Source: SM23-73-3 sp964580215 (GTDB lineage Bacteria > Zixibacteria > MSB-5A5 > SM1-73). From it: 64,000 bases of DNA. The notes under the pieces are model-generated. The model was not told the origin of the DNA and ran no database searches. It saw only the letters and a list, made by a program, of their open reading frames with translations. The stretch is taken from the NCBI GenBank assembly GCA_964580215.1, contig CAZOJT010000001.1, forward strand, positions 1 through 64,000, given 5' to 3'. Position numbers and translations under genes: made by a program. This document shows positions 8,067 to 16,945 of the stretch, piece by piece (the first letter of the stretch is position 1; every line of letters starts with the position of its first letter).

Positions 8067-9053
8067 ATGAACGGACCTTATTTAGATTTTGAAAAACCGA
8101 TTTACGAGTTGGAGAAAAGGATAAATGACCTAAAGGAGCTGGCAGGTCAAAAGGGAGAGGACCCTCTGGAGAATCTGGAGCTTTCCCGTGAGGTTGAGTC
8201 TTTAGAGGAAAAGCTGGATAAACTCACCCAGGAGATTTACTCAAAGCTTTCTCGCTGGCAAAGGGTGCAGTTAGCCCGCCATCCCCGCCGTCCCTGTGCC
8301 CTGGATTTCATCTCCATTATGACCACGGATTTTGTTGAACTGCACGGGGACAGAAATTTTGCGGATGATAAAGCCATAGTGGGTGGGTTCGCCAAAATGG
8401 ATGGAAAGTCGGTTCTGGTGGTGGGACAGCAGAAAGGAAAAGATACCAAGCAGAAGCTGTATCGAAATTTCGGCATGCCCCATCCGGAAGGATACAGAAA
8501 GGCATTGAGATTGATGCAGTTGGCTTCTCGATTCGGCAAACCGGTGGTGATTCTGGTGGATACCCCGGGAGCGTTCCCTGGTATAGGGGCGGAGGAGAGG
8601 GGACAGGCTGAAGCTATAGCCAGAAACTTGAGGGAGATGACGCGTCTGCGGGTGCCCATCATCATAAACATCATCGGTGAAGGAGCCAGCGGAGGAGCTT
8701 TAGGAATCGGGGTGGGTGACAGAGTGTTCATGCTGGAGAACGCCTGGTATTCGGTGATCTCCCCGGAAGGATGTGCCGCTATTTTGTGGAGGGATGCCGC
8801 CAGAGCTCCTGAGGCGGCAGAAGCCTTGAAATTGTCCGCTCCCGATCTTATGAGACTTAAAGTCATTGACAAGATTATCCCTGAGCCAGGGGGAGGAGCA
8901 CATCGGGATCCCAAAAGACAAGCTGAAATCCTCAAAGGAGAGATGCTTTCTGCTATAAATGAATTGGAAGGGCTAAGCCCGGAGGAATTGATCGAGAAAA
9001 GAATCAACAAGTTCCGGGTGATGGGAGAATATTTAGAAAAAGAAAGAGATTGA
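8067..9053 (+). CDS. accA: Acetyl-CoA carboxylase carboxyltransferase subunit alpha
   Basis: The alpha subunit of the biotin-dependent acetyl-CoA carboxylase transferase, the first committed step of fatty-acid synthesis. It works in the cytoplasm with AccD, which is not in this window. The N-terminal coiled segment (LDFEKPIYELEKRINDLKELA) and the conserved core (HPRRPCALDFI, FVELHGDRNFADD, GMPHPEGYRKALRLM, VDTPGAFPGIGAEERGQAEAIA, GEGASGGALGIG, YSVISPEGCAAILW) are all present. Length is 328 residues against about 319 in E. coli. The ATG at 8067 starts right at the family N-terminus, though no strong ribosome site precedes it. It opens the run of envelope genes that follows. Confidence 0.97.
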   Translation: MNGPYLDFEKPIYELEKRINDLKELAGQKGEDPLENLELSREVESLEEKLDKLTQEIYSKLSRWQRVQLARHPRRPCALDFISIMTTDFVELHGDRNFADDKAIVGGFAKMDGKSVLVVGQQKGKDTKQKLYRNFGMPHPEGYRKALRLMQLASRFGKPVVILVDTPGAFPGIGAEERGQAEAIARNLREMTRLRVPIIINIIGEGASGGALGIGVGDRVFMLENAWYSVISPEGCAAILWRDAARAPEAAEALKLSAPDLMRLKVIDKIIPEPGGGAHRDPKRQAEILKGEMLSAINELEGLSPEELIEKRINKFRVMGEYLEKERD

Positions 9054-9267
9054 GATTCTGGTTTGCAGAAACGAGCTTCAAGTTCACCCGAATGGGAAAG
9101 AAGGCAAAAGTTGATTGAAAAACTTTTGAGCCAGACCAAATTTAGGTACCTCAGAAGTATGCACGAGAATTCAAAAATGGTAGCCACAGGCTTTAGCCTG
9201 CGCCGCTTCTTTCCTCATCCAGTTATGTGTATCTTTGAGCTAAATAAGTTTTGTAAAAAGGAGTAAA

Positions 9268-9435
9268 ATGATGATTGACCCAAAACTTTTGGAGATTTTA
9301 GCCTGTCCCGCCTGCAAGGGCGATTTGATCTACGATGAGAAGAATCAGAGACTCATCTGCGAAAAATGTCGGTTGAGATATTCCATAAAAGATGATATAC
9401 CCATAATGCTGGTAGATCAGGCGGAAAGGTTTTGA
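9268..9435 (+). CDS. Trm112-like small zinc-ribbon protein (YcaR type), 55 aa
   Basis: A small Trm112/YcaR-family protein. It begins MMIDPKLLEILACPACKG and has two Cys pairs (CPAC at 13-16, CEKC at 31-34), followed by RYSIKDDIPIML, the usual family ending. The ribosome site AAAAGGAG (about 9256-9263) sits 5 bases before ATG 9268; a second ATG follows at 9271. Eukaryotic and archaeal relatives activate methyltransferases. The bacterial role is unclear, and YcaR-type genes often sit near lipid A or envelope genes. Here it lies between accA and a PTS IIA gene. Confidence 0.88.
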   Translation: MMIDPKLLEILACPACKGDLIYDEKNQRLICEKCRLRYSIKDDIPIMLVDQAERF

Positions 9436-9478
9436 AGGAAACCAATAGGAACGTAAACAGAAAAGGAGGAATCCAAGG

Positions 9479-9931
9479 ATGAAGCTCTCAAAATTTTGTG
9501 GAGAGGATTTGATAGCTTTCGAGCTTAGGGCACAAACCAAAGACGAGGTAATTAAGGAGCTGGTGGATTTAGCATCCAAATCCAAGTTGCTCAAAGATGC
9601 AGGTCAGCTTTTGAAAGATATTCTGGAAAGGGAGAAATTGGTCACCACTGGGGTGGGGTATGGGGTGGCTTTCCCTCATGCCAAGTCCAAAGCCATCCGG
9701 GGAATCATCATCTCCTTCGGCAGATCCAAAACCGGGATTGATTTCGATTCCATGGACAAAAAGCCGGTTCATCTTTTCTTCTTGATCGCCGCTCCGGAGG
9801 ATGCCATTGGAGCTCACCTGAATGTGATGGCTCGACTTTCCTATCTTATGAAAAGCGAAAAAAATCGAGGCAAGTTGATGAAAATCAAAAGCCCCAGAGA
9901 GCTTTTGGAGGTGCTGGATTCAGTGGAGTGA
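9479..9931 (+). CDS. PTS fructose/nitrogen-type IIA domain protein
   Basis: A single-domain EIIA of the fructose/mannitol/PtsN class. The phosphoacceptor His is residue 67 in GVAFPHAKS; the family features TTGVGYGVAFPH and FFLIAAPEDAIGAHL are also present. The length of 150 residues is a stand-alone IIA, with no IIB or IIC beside it, so a regulatory role (PtsN-like) is more likely than sugar uptake. A good ribosome site, AAAAGGAGG (9461-9469), precedes ATG 9479. It follows the Trm112-like gene by 43 bases and precedes mreC. Confidence 0.9.
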   Translation: MKLSKFCGEDLIAFELRAQTKDEVIKELVDLASKSKLLKDAGQLLKDILEREKLVTTGVGYGVAFPHAKSKAIRGIIISFGRSKTGIDFDSMDKKPVHLFFLIAAPEDAIGAHLNVMARLSYLMKSEKNRGKLMKIKSPRELLEVLDSVE

Positions 9932-10046
9932 GACTGAGAGATGAGACTGAGATAGAGAGCTGAGACTGAGAAAAGACCAAAACCCAGCCTCAGTCCCAGT
10001 CTGAAGAAGTCTCAGTCTCAAATCTCAATTCTCAAGACTGAATTTT
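9932..10046. repeat. GAGACTGAG low-complexity inverted repeat
   Basis: Reiterated GAGACTGAGA/GATGAGACTGAG units (9932-9975) are answered by CTCAGTCTCA/AGTCTCAGTC units (10000-10035). The RNA could fold into a long imperfect hairpin between the IIA gene and mreC. Confidence 0.6.
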
Positions 10047-10877
10047 ATGGAAAAACTCTTTTCTCTGATTCATATAAAAAGGGAAACATCTCTTCATTTG
10101 ATGATACTTGTTCTTTTATCCTTTTTGCTTCTGATTCTTCCTCAAAGGATCAAATCCGATCTCTCCGCCTTCATCTTCAAGTTTACCTATGGTCCCTTTT
10201 ACGCTTTTAGTCATCACATCAAAGAGTTGGAAGGGGTACGGGAGGAAAACAGAAGATTGCATCAGGAGGTGATGGAGCTTTCCTTAAGAAATTTCTGGCT
10301 GAATGAGGAGCATCTGGAAAACTCAAGACTGCGGGAACTTCTGGGTTTTAAGTCACAACTTGAGCAGAAGGTGATTCCGACCCACGTAGTGGCAAAAGAT
10401 CCGAACCGAAGATATTTTTCGGTTTTGATAAACAAAGGATCCCAAGAGGGATTGAAAAGGAACATGCCGGTGGTTAATATGCACGGACTGGTGGGTAAGA
10501 TTGTGGATGTCTCGGCTCGCAGCTCGGTGGTTCAGCTAATGATCGATCCGAGCTTCAGAGCCTCAGCTAAAGACCAGAGAAGCCGTGTGTTCGGAATCAT
10601 AAAGCCTGGGTCCGGTTTCACCCTACGACTGGACAACGTTCCTTTATCTGAGGATGTGAAGATAGGAGACCAGGTGATCTCCTCCGGTCTGGGCGGTATT
10701 TTTCCACCCGGGATAAAAATAGGTGTGGTAACCTCCGTGGAAAGCGAGGAAACTTTCTCTGAAGAAGATCGCTCCTTTGGAATATTCAAAAGGATACAGG
10801 TGAAGCCCTCAGTCGATTTCAGCAGTCTGGAGGAGCTTTTCGTGTTGGAGGTGGTGAGGGTACAAGGGGACGAATAA
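10047..10877 (+). CDS. mreC: Rod shape-determining protein MreC
   Basis: A bitopic periplasmic scaffold of the elongasome. One TM helix (about residues 17-36, rich in Leu) is followed by a short coiled coil (HIKELEGVREENRRLHQEVMEL, about 57-95) and the two beta-barrels, with the conserved VVAKDPNRRYFSVLINKGSQEGL, GLVGKIVDVS, and KIGDQVISSGLGGIFPPGIKIGVV. Length is 276 residues, normal for MreC. It is followed by mreD, PBP2 and rodA in the classical order, so it belongs to the rod-shape operon. MreB is not in the window. Confidence 0.95.
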   Translation: MEKLFSLIHIKRETSLHLMILVLLSFLLLILPQRIKSDLSAFIFKFTYGPFYAFSHHIKELEGVREENRRLHQEVMELSLRNFWLNEEHLENSRLRELLGFKSQLEQKVIPTHVVAKDPNRRYFSVLINKGSQEGLKRNMPVVNMHGLVGKIVDVSARSSVVQLMIDPSFRASAKDQRSRVFGIIKPGSGFTLRLDNVPLSEDVKIGDQVISSGLGGIFPPGIKIGVVTSVESEETFSEEDRSFGIFKRIQVKPSVDFSSLEELFVLEVVRVQGDE

Positions 10878-10957
10878 CTTAATTAGAGATAAACCTTGTC
10901 AATGTTATTTTTACCTTTTGAAAGATAATTTAAACAAAAAATCAGAGTGCCAAGTGT

Positions 10958-11479
10958 ATGTTCTGGGGAAGTGCCATATATTCTAAGATCATTTCTGGAG
11001 CAGTGATACTTTTCATACTGATATTTTTTCAAAGTCTGCTCTCCGGCGCGGTGACCATAATGGGGGTTAAATTTGACTTAGCTATCGTTATCCTGGTATA
11101 TATCGCTTTAACCCATGGTCCTAAATATGGGGTGATCTTTGGTTTCTTGATCGGGCTTTTGTTGGATGTTTTTACTCCACAAACTTTAGGGTGGGGGGCT
11201 TTGGTCAAATGTTTGATCGGCTTTACCGTGGGCAGTTTCAAAGATAATCTGTATCTGGAGAGCTTATACTCCAAAGGAGGGGTGATATTTTTTGCCCTCA
11301 TTCTAAATGACCTTCTTTATTACCTCTTTGCCAGCGGAGTGAACGCCACAACTTTCAGAATATTGAGTAATCATTCCTTGCCATCGGCTTTTTATACCTC
11401 AATCGTGGGGATGCTAATCTTTTTGGCACTGACTCGGATTCGATGGGAACGATGGAGCATCAAGAATGGTTCTGGCTGA
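10958..11479 (+). CDS. mreD: Rod shape-determining protein MreD
   Basis: A small polytopic inner-membrane protein of the elongasome. It has 173 residues with five or six hydrophobic segments, the family pattern KFDLAIVILVYIALTHGPKYGVIFGFLIGLLLDV, and a conserved C-terminal block NDLLYYLFAS. It lies 80 bases after mreC and before PBP2. MreD sequences are poorly conserved, so the call rests on topology plus position. Confidence 0.9.
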   Translation: MFWGSAIYSKIISGAVILFILIFFQSLLSGAVTIMGVKFDLAIVILVYIALTHGPKYGVIFGFLIGLLLDVFTPQTLGWGALVKCLIGFTVGSFKDNLYLESLYSKGGVIFFALILNDLLYYLFASGVNATTFRILSNHSLPSAFYTSIVGMLIFLALTRIRWERWSIKNGSG

Positions 11480-11656
11480 ATTGATATATAGAATGAGATT
11501 TATAACTTTTCCACGGATCCTCGCCTAACCAAGACTTCATAGCTTGGCTTTAGGGGGAGGAGATAAACTCCCCACATGCACCAATCCGTTAACCCTAAGT
11601 GGAGAGTCAAATCTCAGGCTCGTCCAAAATAGGTTTTTACTAAAACTAAAGTTAAA

Positions 11657-13588
11657 GTGGCAGAAAAGATCAAATACATAAAAGATTCACCCAACTCTAG
11701 CCAATTTTTGTTGAGGAAATCGTTCATCGGGTTTATCCCCAGAGAAAAGAGAAGGAAGGTGTTGGTAGCTCTTCTGGGAGTGATTATCTTTATGCTTATC
11801 GGGAGGATGTTTTTCTTGCAGGTGGTGAAAGGGACCTACTATAATCGGATCTCTGAGGAGAACCGGATACGGCTTTTGACTTTGCCCGCTTCACGGGGGG
11901 TAGTGACAGATCGAAATGGCAAAATCATCGCCACAAATCGCCCTTCCTACACCGTTTCTCTCATTCCCTATGAAGTCTTGGAAGCTTTTGCTAAAAATAG
12001 ATCCCAGAAATCAACCGTTAAAAGCGAGGATCTAACTTCTCTGGTGGGAAAGCTTGCCCTTTATCTAAAATTGGATGCGCACTTTTTAGAGAAGAAGATA
12101 AGATCCAACTTGACAAAAAGTTACCGGCCCATCAAACTCAAAAAAGATGTGGACTTCAATACCATCTGTGTTATTGAAGAGCAGAATGAGGATCTGCCTG
12201 GAGTGATTTATCAGGTGGAGCCAGCCCGAAAATACTTAAGTGCCGATTGGGTAGGTCATGTTCTGGGATATGTGAATGAACTTACCAGGGAGGAGCTGTC
12301 CCAGGGGTCCTCCAAGAAAGGGTTTCGTCTGGGAGGGGTTGTGGGAAGAAAGGGTATAGAGAAACAATATGATGATATTTTGAGAGGAAAAGATGGGGTG
12401 ACTTTTCTGGAGGTGACCGCCCGGGGCAAAATCTTAGGTCCTCTGGAGGAGAGAAAACCGGATCTTCCTGTCAGCGGTTCTGATGTTAGGTTAACCATCG
12501 ATATTGATCTTCAGGCTGTGGCTGAATCGGCTCTAACCGATTTTGAAAGTGCGGCGATGGTGGCTTTAGATCCCAGGAATGGAGAGATGTTAGCCCTGGT
12601 GAGCAAACCCGGATTGAATGCCAATCTTTTTGCCGGGGCTATGTCTCCTGGGGAATGGAATGAAATCTTGGAAAACCCTCTTCACCCTCTTCTCACCCGT
12701 CCAATTCAAGCTACCTATCCACCAGCCTCCACTCTTAAACTTCTCATTGCGGCAATAGCACTGGAAACAAAAATCGCGGATAGAAATACAACTCTATCTC
12801 CCTGTCGGGGCTCCTTTCAGTTTGGAAGGAAAACATTCGGATGTTGGAGACCTGAAGGACACGGGAGACTGAACCTTGAGGAAGCCATCATTCAGTCCTG
12901 TGACGTCTATTTTTATCAACTGGGACTGAAGGTGGGGCTTGAACGATGGAGTGACTATGCCCAATTGTGTGGGTTCGGACAAAGAACCGGTGTGGATCTT
13001 CCCGAAGAGGAAAAAGGTTTGGTTCCCACCCTAAAGTATTATCATAAAAGATACGGAAAAGGCGAATGGGTAAAGAACCTGGTAATCAATCTGGCAATTG
13101 GACAGGGAGAGATTTTAATCACCCCTCTTCAACTGGCGGTCTTCTTTGGTGGTCTGGCCACAGATGGCAAACTCTACAAGCCTCATCTTCTAAAAGAGAT
13201 AAATAACCCTGATGGAAGGATCATCACCACGCAACCAGAAGAGATTGGTTCTCTTCCTTTCTCTTCGTTCACTTTAAAGGTGCTACAAGATGCTATGATA
13301 GGGGTGGTAAATGATCCCCATGGCACCGGCGTCTTAGCTCAGATTCCTGATATCGTTGTGGCTGGAAAGACCGGCACTGCCCAGAACCCACAGGGGGAAG
13401 ATCACGCCTGGTTTGTGGGCTATGCGCCGGCAGAAGATCCGCAGATAGTGGTGGCGGTCTTAATCGAGAACATAGGACATGGGGGTACCTTCGCCTCACC
13501 GGTGGCAAGAAAGATCATAGAAGAATACATAAGAAAAGAGTTCGCACAAAGTCAAAAAGATAGCACCCTCCAAATTAGCAGTTACTGA
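11657..13588 (+). CDS. mrdA: Penicillin-binding protein 2 (transpeptidase of elongation)
   Basis: The class B transpeptidase that crosslinks peptidoglycan with RodA during side-wall growth. One N-terminal TM helix (about residues 33-55) precedes the PBP dimerisation domain (RGVVTDRNGKIIATNRPSYTV). The transpeptidase has the active-site SxxK (Ser358-Thr-Leu-Lys361, YPPASTLK), SCD as the SxN-type motif, and KTGTAQ near the C-terminus. It is 643 residues, normal for PBP2. The start is GTG 11657, as there is no ATG before the TM segment. A 177-base gap separates it from mreD; rodA follows 38 bases later. Confidence 0.95.
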   Translation: MAEKIKYIKDSPNSSQFLLRKSFIGFIPREKRRKVLVALLGVIIFMLIGRMFFLQVVKGTYYNRISEENRIRLLTLPASRGVVTDRNGKIIATNRPSYTVSLIPYEVLEAFAKNRSQKSTVKSEDLTSLVGKLALYLKLDAHFLEKKIRSNLTKSYRPIKLKKDVDFNTICVIEEQNEDLPGVIYQVEPARKYLSADWVGHVLGYVNELTREELSQGSSKKGFRLGGVVGRKGIEKQYDDILRGKDGVTFLEVTARGKILGPLEERKPDLPVSGSDVRLTIDIDLQAVAESALTDFESAAMVALDPRNGEMLALVSKPGLNANLFAGAMSPGEWNEILENPLHPLLTRPIQATYPPASTLKLLIAAIALETKIADRNTTLSPCRGSFQFGRKTFGCWRPEGHGRLNLEEAIIQSCDVYFYQLGLKVGLERWSDYAQLCGFGQRTGVDLPEEEKGLVPTLKYYHKRYGKGEWVKNLVINLAIGQGEILITPLQLAVFFGGLATDGKLYKPHLLKEINNPDGRIITTQPEEIGSLPFSSFTLKVLQDAMIGVVNDPHGTGVLAQIPDIVVAGKTGTAQNPQGEDHAWFVGYAPAEDPQIVVAVLIENIGHGGTFASPVARKIIEEYIRKEFAQSQKDSTLQISSY

Positions 13589-13626
13589 TTTCTGATAGGA
13601 ACCCGGGAAAATACCTCAGATAAATC

Positions 13627-14850
13627 ATGATAAAATTTGGCTCAAAAGAATTCGACCTGACACTTATCATTGTGGCTTTGATCCTCTCGGCAGTGGGGAT
13701 CTTATTGATTTATAGTGCCAAATATCATAGTGATAATCCGGTGGAGAGAGCAATCTATATCAAGCAGATCATCTGGGTTTTGGTGGGACTTTCAGCTTGC
13801 GCTTTCACCTTTTCTATCCCCTTGAGGTTTTATGAGATATTTTCTTATGTGTTATATTTTCTATCCCTTCTCACTCTGGTTTTGATCCTGATGATCGGCT
13901 CATCCAAAATGGGAGCCTTCCGCTGGATCTCCATAGGTGGTTTTAATATTCAACCATCGGAGTTTGCCAAAATCGCCACCATCTTTCCCTTAGCCAGATA
14001 TCTGGCTTATTCCAAGCGCTCCATCTATAGCTTCAGATGGCTGGCAAGTGTAATCGGCATAGCACTTTTGCCCGCACTTCTGATTCTGAATCAGCCCGAC
14101 CTGGGAACCTCACTGGTTTTCTTTGCTATTTTAATCTCCATGCTCTTCTGGTCCGGGGTTCCACTTTTTTATCTCTTTCTGATAATTTCTCCCTTCATCA
14201 GCCTGGTCTGCGGCTTTCACTGGCTATCCTGGGCTTTGTTCTTCTTGATTCTGATTATGTTATTATATCGCTTGAGACCAACCTTCATCTTTTCTGTGGG
14301 CTTTCTTTTGCTAAATTTAGCCTTCGGGACAATTACCCTGTTGGTCTGGAACAAACTGCACCATTATCAACAACAGCGCATCATTGTGTTTTTAGATCCG
14401 GGAAGGGACCCGCAGGGGGCGGGTTATCAGATAATTCAATCCAAGATCGCTATCGGATCAGGTGGGCTGGTGGGAAAAGGATATTTAGAGGGGAGTCAGA
14501 CAAAGCTGGCTTTTCTTCCCCATCAGCATACCGATTTTGTATTCTCCGTGCTGGGGGAGGAATTTGGACTGTTGGGTGGAATCATTCTCCTCGGATTGTT
14601 TACATTTCTTATAATCAAGGGAATCCTGATAGCCCAAAAAGTTAGGAACACCTTTGCCGGCAACGTGGCAATTGGGCTTTCTGCGGTAATTGGTTTTCAG
14701 ATGATGATCAATATCGGGATGACCCTTGGTGTGATGCCGGTTACCGGTCTCCCTTTGCCTTTCGTCAGTTACGGTGGCTCCTCCATGCTTCTTTCTTGGG
14801 TGATTTTAGGAATCCTTTTGGCAATCAATTCCAGGTGGTATGAGTATTAA
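13627..14850 (+). CDS. rodA: RodA, SEDS-family peptidoglycan glycosyltransferase
   Basis: A polytopic SEDS protein that polymerises lipid II as the partner of PBP2. It has about ten TM helices and the SEDS signatures RWISIGGFNIQPSEFAKIA, NQPDLGTSLVF, DPQGAGYQIIQSKIAIGSGG, FVFSVLGEEFGLLG and PLPFVSYGGSSML. It is 407 residues. Placed directly after mrdA, it is the elongation (RodA) rather than the division (FtsW) member. Confidence 0.95.
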   Translation: MIKFGSKEFDLTLIIVALILSAVGILLIYSAKYHSDNPVERAIYIKQIIWVLVGLSACAFTFSIPLRFYEIFSYVLYFLSLLTLVLILMIGSSKMGAFRWISIGGFNIQPSEFAKIATIFPLARYLAYSKRSIYSFRWLASVIGIALLPALLILNQPDLGTSLVFFAILISMLFWSGVPLFYLFLIISPFISLVCGFHWLSWALFFLILIMLLYRLRPTFIFSVGFLLLNLAFGTITLLVWNKLHHYQQQRIIVFLDPGRDPQGAGYQIIQSKIAIGSGGLVGKGYLEGSQTKLAFLPHQHTDFVFSVLGEEFGLLGGIILLGLFTFLIIKGILIAQKVRNTFAGNVAIGLSAVIGFQMMINIGMTLGVMPVTGLPLPFVSYGGSSMLLSWVILGILLAINSRWYEY

Positions 14851-14870
14851 TGACGTGGGGGTCGGATTTG

Positions 14871-15060
14871 CGTATGCATTCATACGAACATCCGACCTGA
14901 AAAGAATCGAATTGTTTGACCTCTCCCCCTATTTCCCCCTTTCCATTTCATGGAGAGGGGGATGGGGGGTGAGGTGATAGAGCTTTCTTGGTGCAAACGT
15001 ATTCTCATGAATTAGCCACTACTTGTCGGTCGTAGACAGATCCGCCTTCGGCGGAAAAGA
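14871..15060. repeat. Cluster of three small hairpin repeats between rodA and lgt
   Basis: CGTATG-CATT-CATACG at 14871-14886, a C-rich/G-rich hairpin with ACCTCTCC and GGTGAGGT ends at 14919-14975, and CGTAGACAGATCCGCCTTCG followed by GCGGAAAAG at 15031-15059. The last repeats a segment seen at 2362-2389 inside the IS630 remnant. Each belongs to a family with copies elsewhere in the window. Confidence 0.75.
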
Positions 15061-15093
15061 AAACTCATACAAATACTCTACTTAGGAGAAATC

Positions 15094-15918
15094 ATGCATC
15101 CTATTCTGGTTAAGCTTGGACCGGTGGCGGTCAGAACATACGGGTTTCTTTTAGCCTTAGCTTTTATATCAGCCATCTGGTTCTCCGCCAGAAGAGCCAA
15201 AAAACGAGGACTGGGGATCCAGTGGCTTCCCGATCTGTCCTTGATCGTTCTGATCTCTGCCATTGTGGGGTCCAGGTTTTTTTATGTGATCTATCATCTG
15301 GAGGAGTTTGAGGGGCACCTCTTGGATATGATCAACCCCATTCAAAGCTCAGGAGAGATAGGCATCGGTGGGCTATCCATGTTCGGGGGATTGGTTCTGG
15401 CAATCATCTGCGGCATAATATACATTCATATAAAGAAGCTTTCCGTGTGGAGGATCGCCGACGTCGTAGCTCCCTCAATCATGCTGGGCTTGGGCATAGC
15501 CCGCATCGGCTGTTTTCTCAACGGCTGTTGCTTTGGTCAACCCAGCCAAAGCTTTCTTGCCGTCATTTTTCCTCCCAACTCCCCGGCAGGATATATGTTT
15601 CCGGATACCGCCATCTTTCCTGTTCAATTGGTCGCTTCCTTCTACGGTTTTTTTATATTTGGAATCCTTTTGGTATTGGAAAGGTTCAAACGTTTTGATG
15701 GCTTTACCTTCTGGCTGATGTTAATTTTTTATTCGGTGGCGAGATTTACCATTGATTTCTTCAGATACTATGAGGATAGCATGATCTTTGCCACAATCGC
15801 CGATGCACGTTTCACCGTCAACCAGGCTTTAATCGTTTTGATTTTCCTCTTCTCCCTCTTCATGTGGATCTATTTGAGAAAGAAATCAAAAACTAAGCTA
15901 TCCTCTGGGAGCAACTGA
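15094..15918 (+). CDS. lgt: Prolipoprotein diacylglyceryl transferase
   Basis: An inner-membrane enzyme that transfers diacylglycerol from phosphatidylglycerol to the lipobox Cys of prolipoproteins. Hallmarks are HPILVKLGPVAVRTYG at the N-terminus, VGSRFFYVIYH, GGLSMFGGLV (the catalytic region follows the family pattern) and ARIGCFLNGCCFG. Seven hydrophobic segments fit the known topology; length is 274 residues. AGGAG at 15085-15089 supports ATG 15094. The lipoprotein-type isoaspartyl methyltransferase at 31 kb is a likely client. Confidence 0.95.
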   Translation: MHPILVKLGPVAVRTYGFLLALAFISAIWFSARRAKKRGLGIQWLPDLSLIVLISAIVGSRFFYVIYHLEEFEGHLLDMINPIQSSGEIGIGGLSMFGGLVLAIICGIIYIHIKKLSVWRIADVVAPSIMLGLGIARIGCFLNGCCFGQPSQSFLAVIFPPNSPAGYMFPDTAIFPVQLVASFYGFFIFGILLVLERFKRFDGFTFWLMLIFYSVARFTIDFFRYYEDSMIFATIADARFTVNQALIVLIFLFSLFMWIYLRKKSKTKLSSGSN

Positions 15919-15981
15919 AGTGTGAAGGAGCAGCTCAAAACTGTATCTGCAATACTAATACAAACCCAAAACTGATTCTTA

Positions 15982-16108
15982 CATGTCATTCTGAGCATAG
16001 CGAAGAATCTGACTTCCACCTTTCTGCATGTAACGTCCAGTCAGACGAGAAGGCCCATAGCCAGGCAAATATATAGAGATATTTCGCTTCGCTCAACATG
16101 ACATGCAA
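15982..16108. repeat. Imperfect inverted repeat with GTCATTCTGAG arms
   Basis: The left arm ATGTCATTCTGAGCATAGCG (from 15982) pairs with the right arm, whose complement reads ATGTCATGTTGAGCGAAGCG (ending at 16108). It is related in arm sequence to the 150-bp elements at 34918 and 44079 but has a different interior. It lies between lgt and comF. Confidence 0.65.
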
Positions 16109-16149
16109 TATGTCAACTTATTTTAGCCGTTTGCCATAGCTTTGTCCAA

Positions 16150-16899
16150 ATGCATCTGATAAAACATTTCCTTCTGGAACTTAAAAATGACATCTTGGAT
16201 TTGGTCTATCCTCAATGTTGCCCCATCTGCCAAAAACCTTTGAAGAGAGCGGAAAAAGAGATCTGTGCAGACTGCTGGAAAACCTTAGCTTTCCTTCCCT
16301 CGCCCTTCTGTCCGTATTGCAAGTCCTTTCTTGAGGATGAGGAGACGGTGTTTGAACATCGGTGTCCTTATTTGAGCAAGCCCGAAGATCGAAATATCCT
16401 TGCGGTCAAATCTCTGGGTATCTTTGACGATTATTATCAAAAGCTCATTCATCGATTCAAGTATGACAAAAAGATTCTTCTGGGCAAGCGCCTGGCGCAG
16501 AGCTTGGGTCAGGTAGTAGCCCAGGATGAAGATTTTGCAAACTGCGAACTGTTGATTCCGGTTCCCCTGCATCCTGCCCGGTATCGGGAAAGAGGATTTA
16601 ATCAAAGTGAGGTTCTGGCGGAGGGCGTCTCCCGGGCGATGAATCTTCCCCTGGCAAAAGAAATCCTCAAAAGAAAAAAGAGTACTAAAGACCAGACCTA
16701 TCTGAATGTTAAACAAAGGGCGGAAAACGTAAGGGATGCTTTCGTGGTCACTCAACCAGAGAAGATAAACGATAAAAAAGTAATTTTGGTCGACGACGTG
16801 ATCACCACCGGAGCTACCTTGAACGAATGCGCCAAAATGCTCCAGAAGGTAGGTGCAAAAAAGATCTTCGCGGTTACGCTTGCAGTTGTGGCGGATTGA
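16150..16899 (+). CDS. ComF-family phosphoribosyltransferase-like protein
   Basis: An N-terminal zinc-ribbon (CCPICQKPL, ICADCW, CPYC, HRCPY, about residues 24-75) precedes a type I phosphoribosyltransferase fold with the PRPP loop VILVDDVITTGATLNE near the C-terminus and RERGFNQSEVLA, a ComF signature. In naturally competent bacteria ComF supports DNA uptake; in others the role is unclear and the family is often called double-zinc-ribbon amidophosphoribosyltransferase. It is 249 residues. No ribosome site is clear at ATG 16150, and no other competence genes lie nearby. Confidence 0.9.
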   Translation: MHLIKHFLLELKNDILDLVYPQCCPICQKPLKRAEKEICADCWKTLAFLPSPFCPYCKSFLEDEETVFEHRCPYLSKPEDRNILAVKSLGIFDDYYQKLIHRFKYDKKILLGKRLAQSLGQVVAQDEDFANCELLIPVPLHPARYRERGFNQSEVLAEGVSRAMNLPLAKEILKRKKSTKDQTYLNVKQRAENVRDAFVVTQPEKINDKKVILVDDVITTGATLNECAKMLQKVGAKKIFAVTLAVVAD

Positions 16900-16945
16900 G
16901 GAGTTGTAAATTAAAATCCCTCCACCAATCTAGGCCTTAGGATGC

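Noticed and set aside
8237..9187. 316-codon minus-strand ORF across accA
   Set aside because: It is antisense to a clear accA gene and shows no family signature, only the shadow of a coding strand.
9063..9266. 67-codon ORF after accA
   Set aside because: It has a TTG start, no ribosome site and includes a repeat-derived stretch (CACAGGCTTTAGCCTG); it ends just before the Trm112-like gene.
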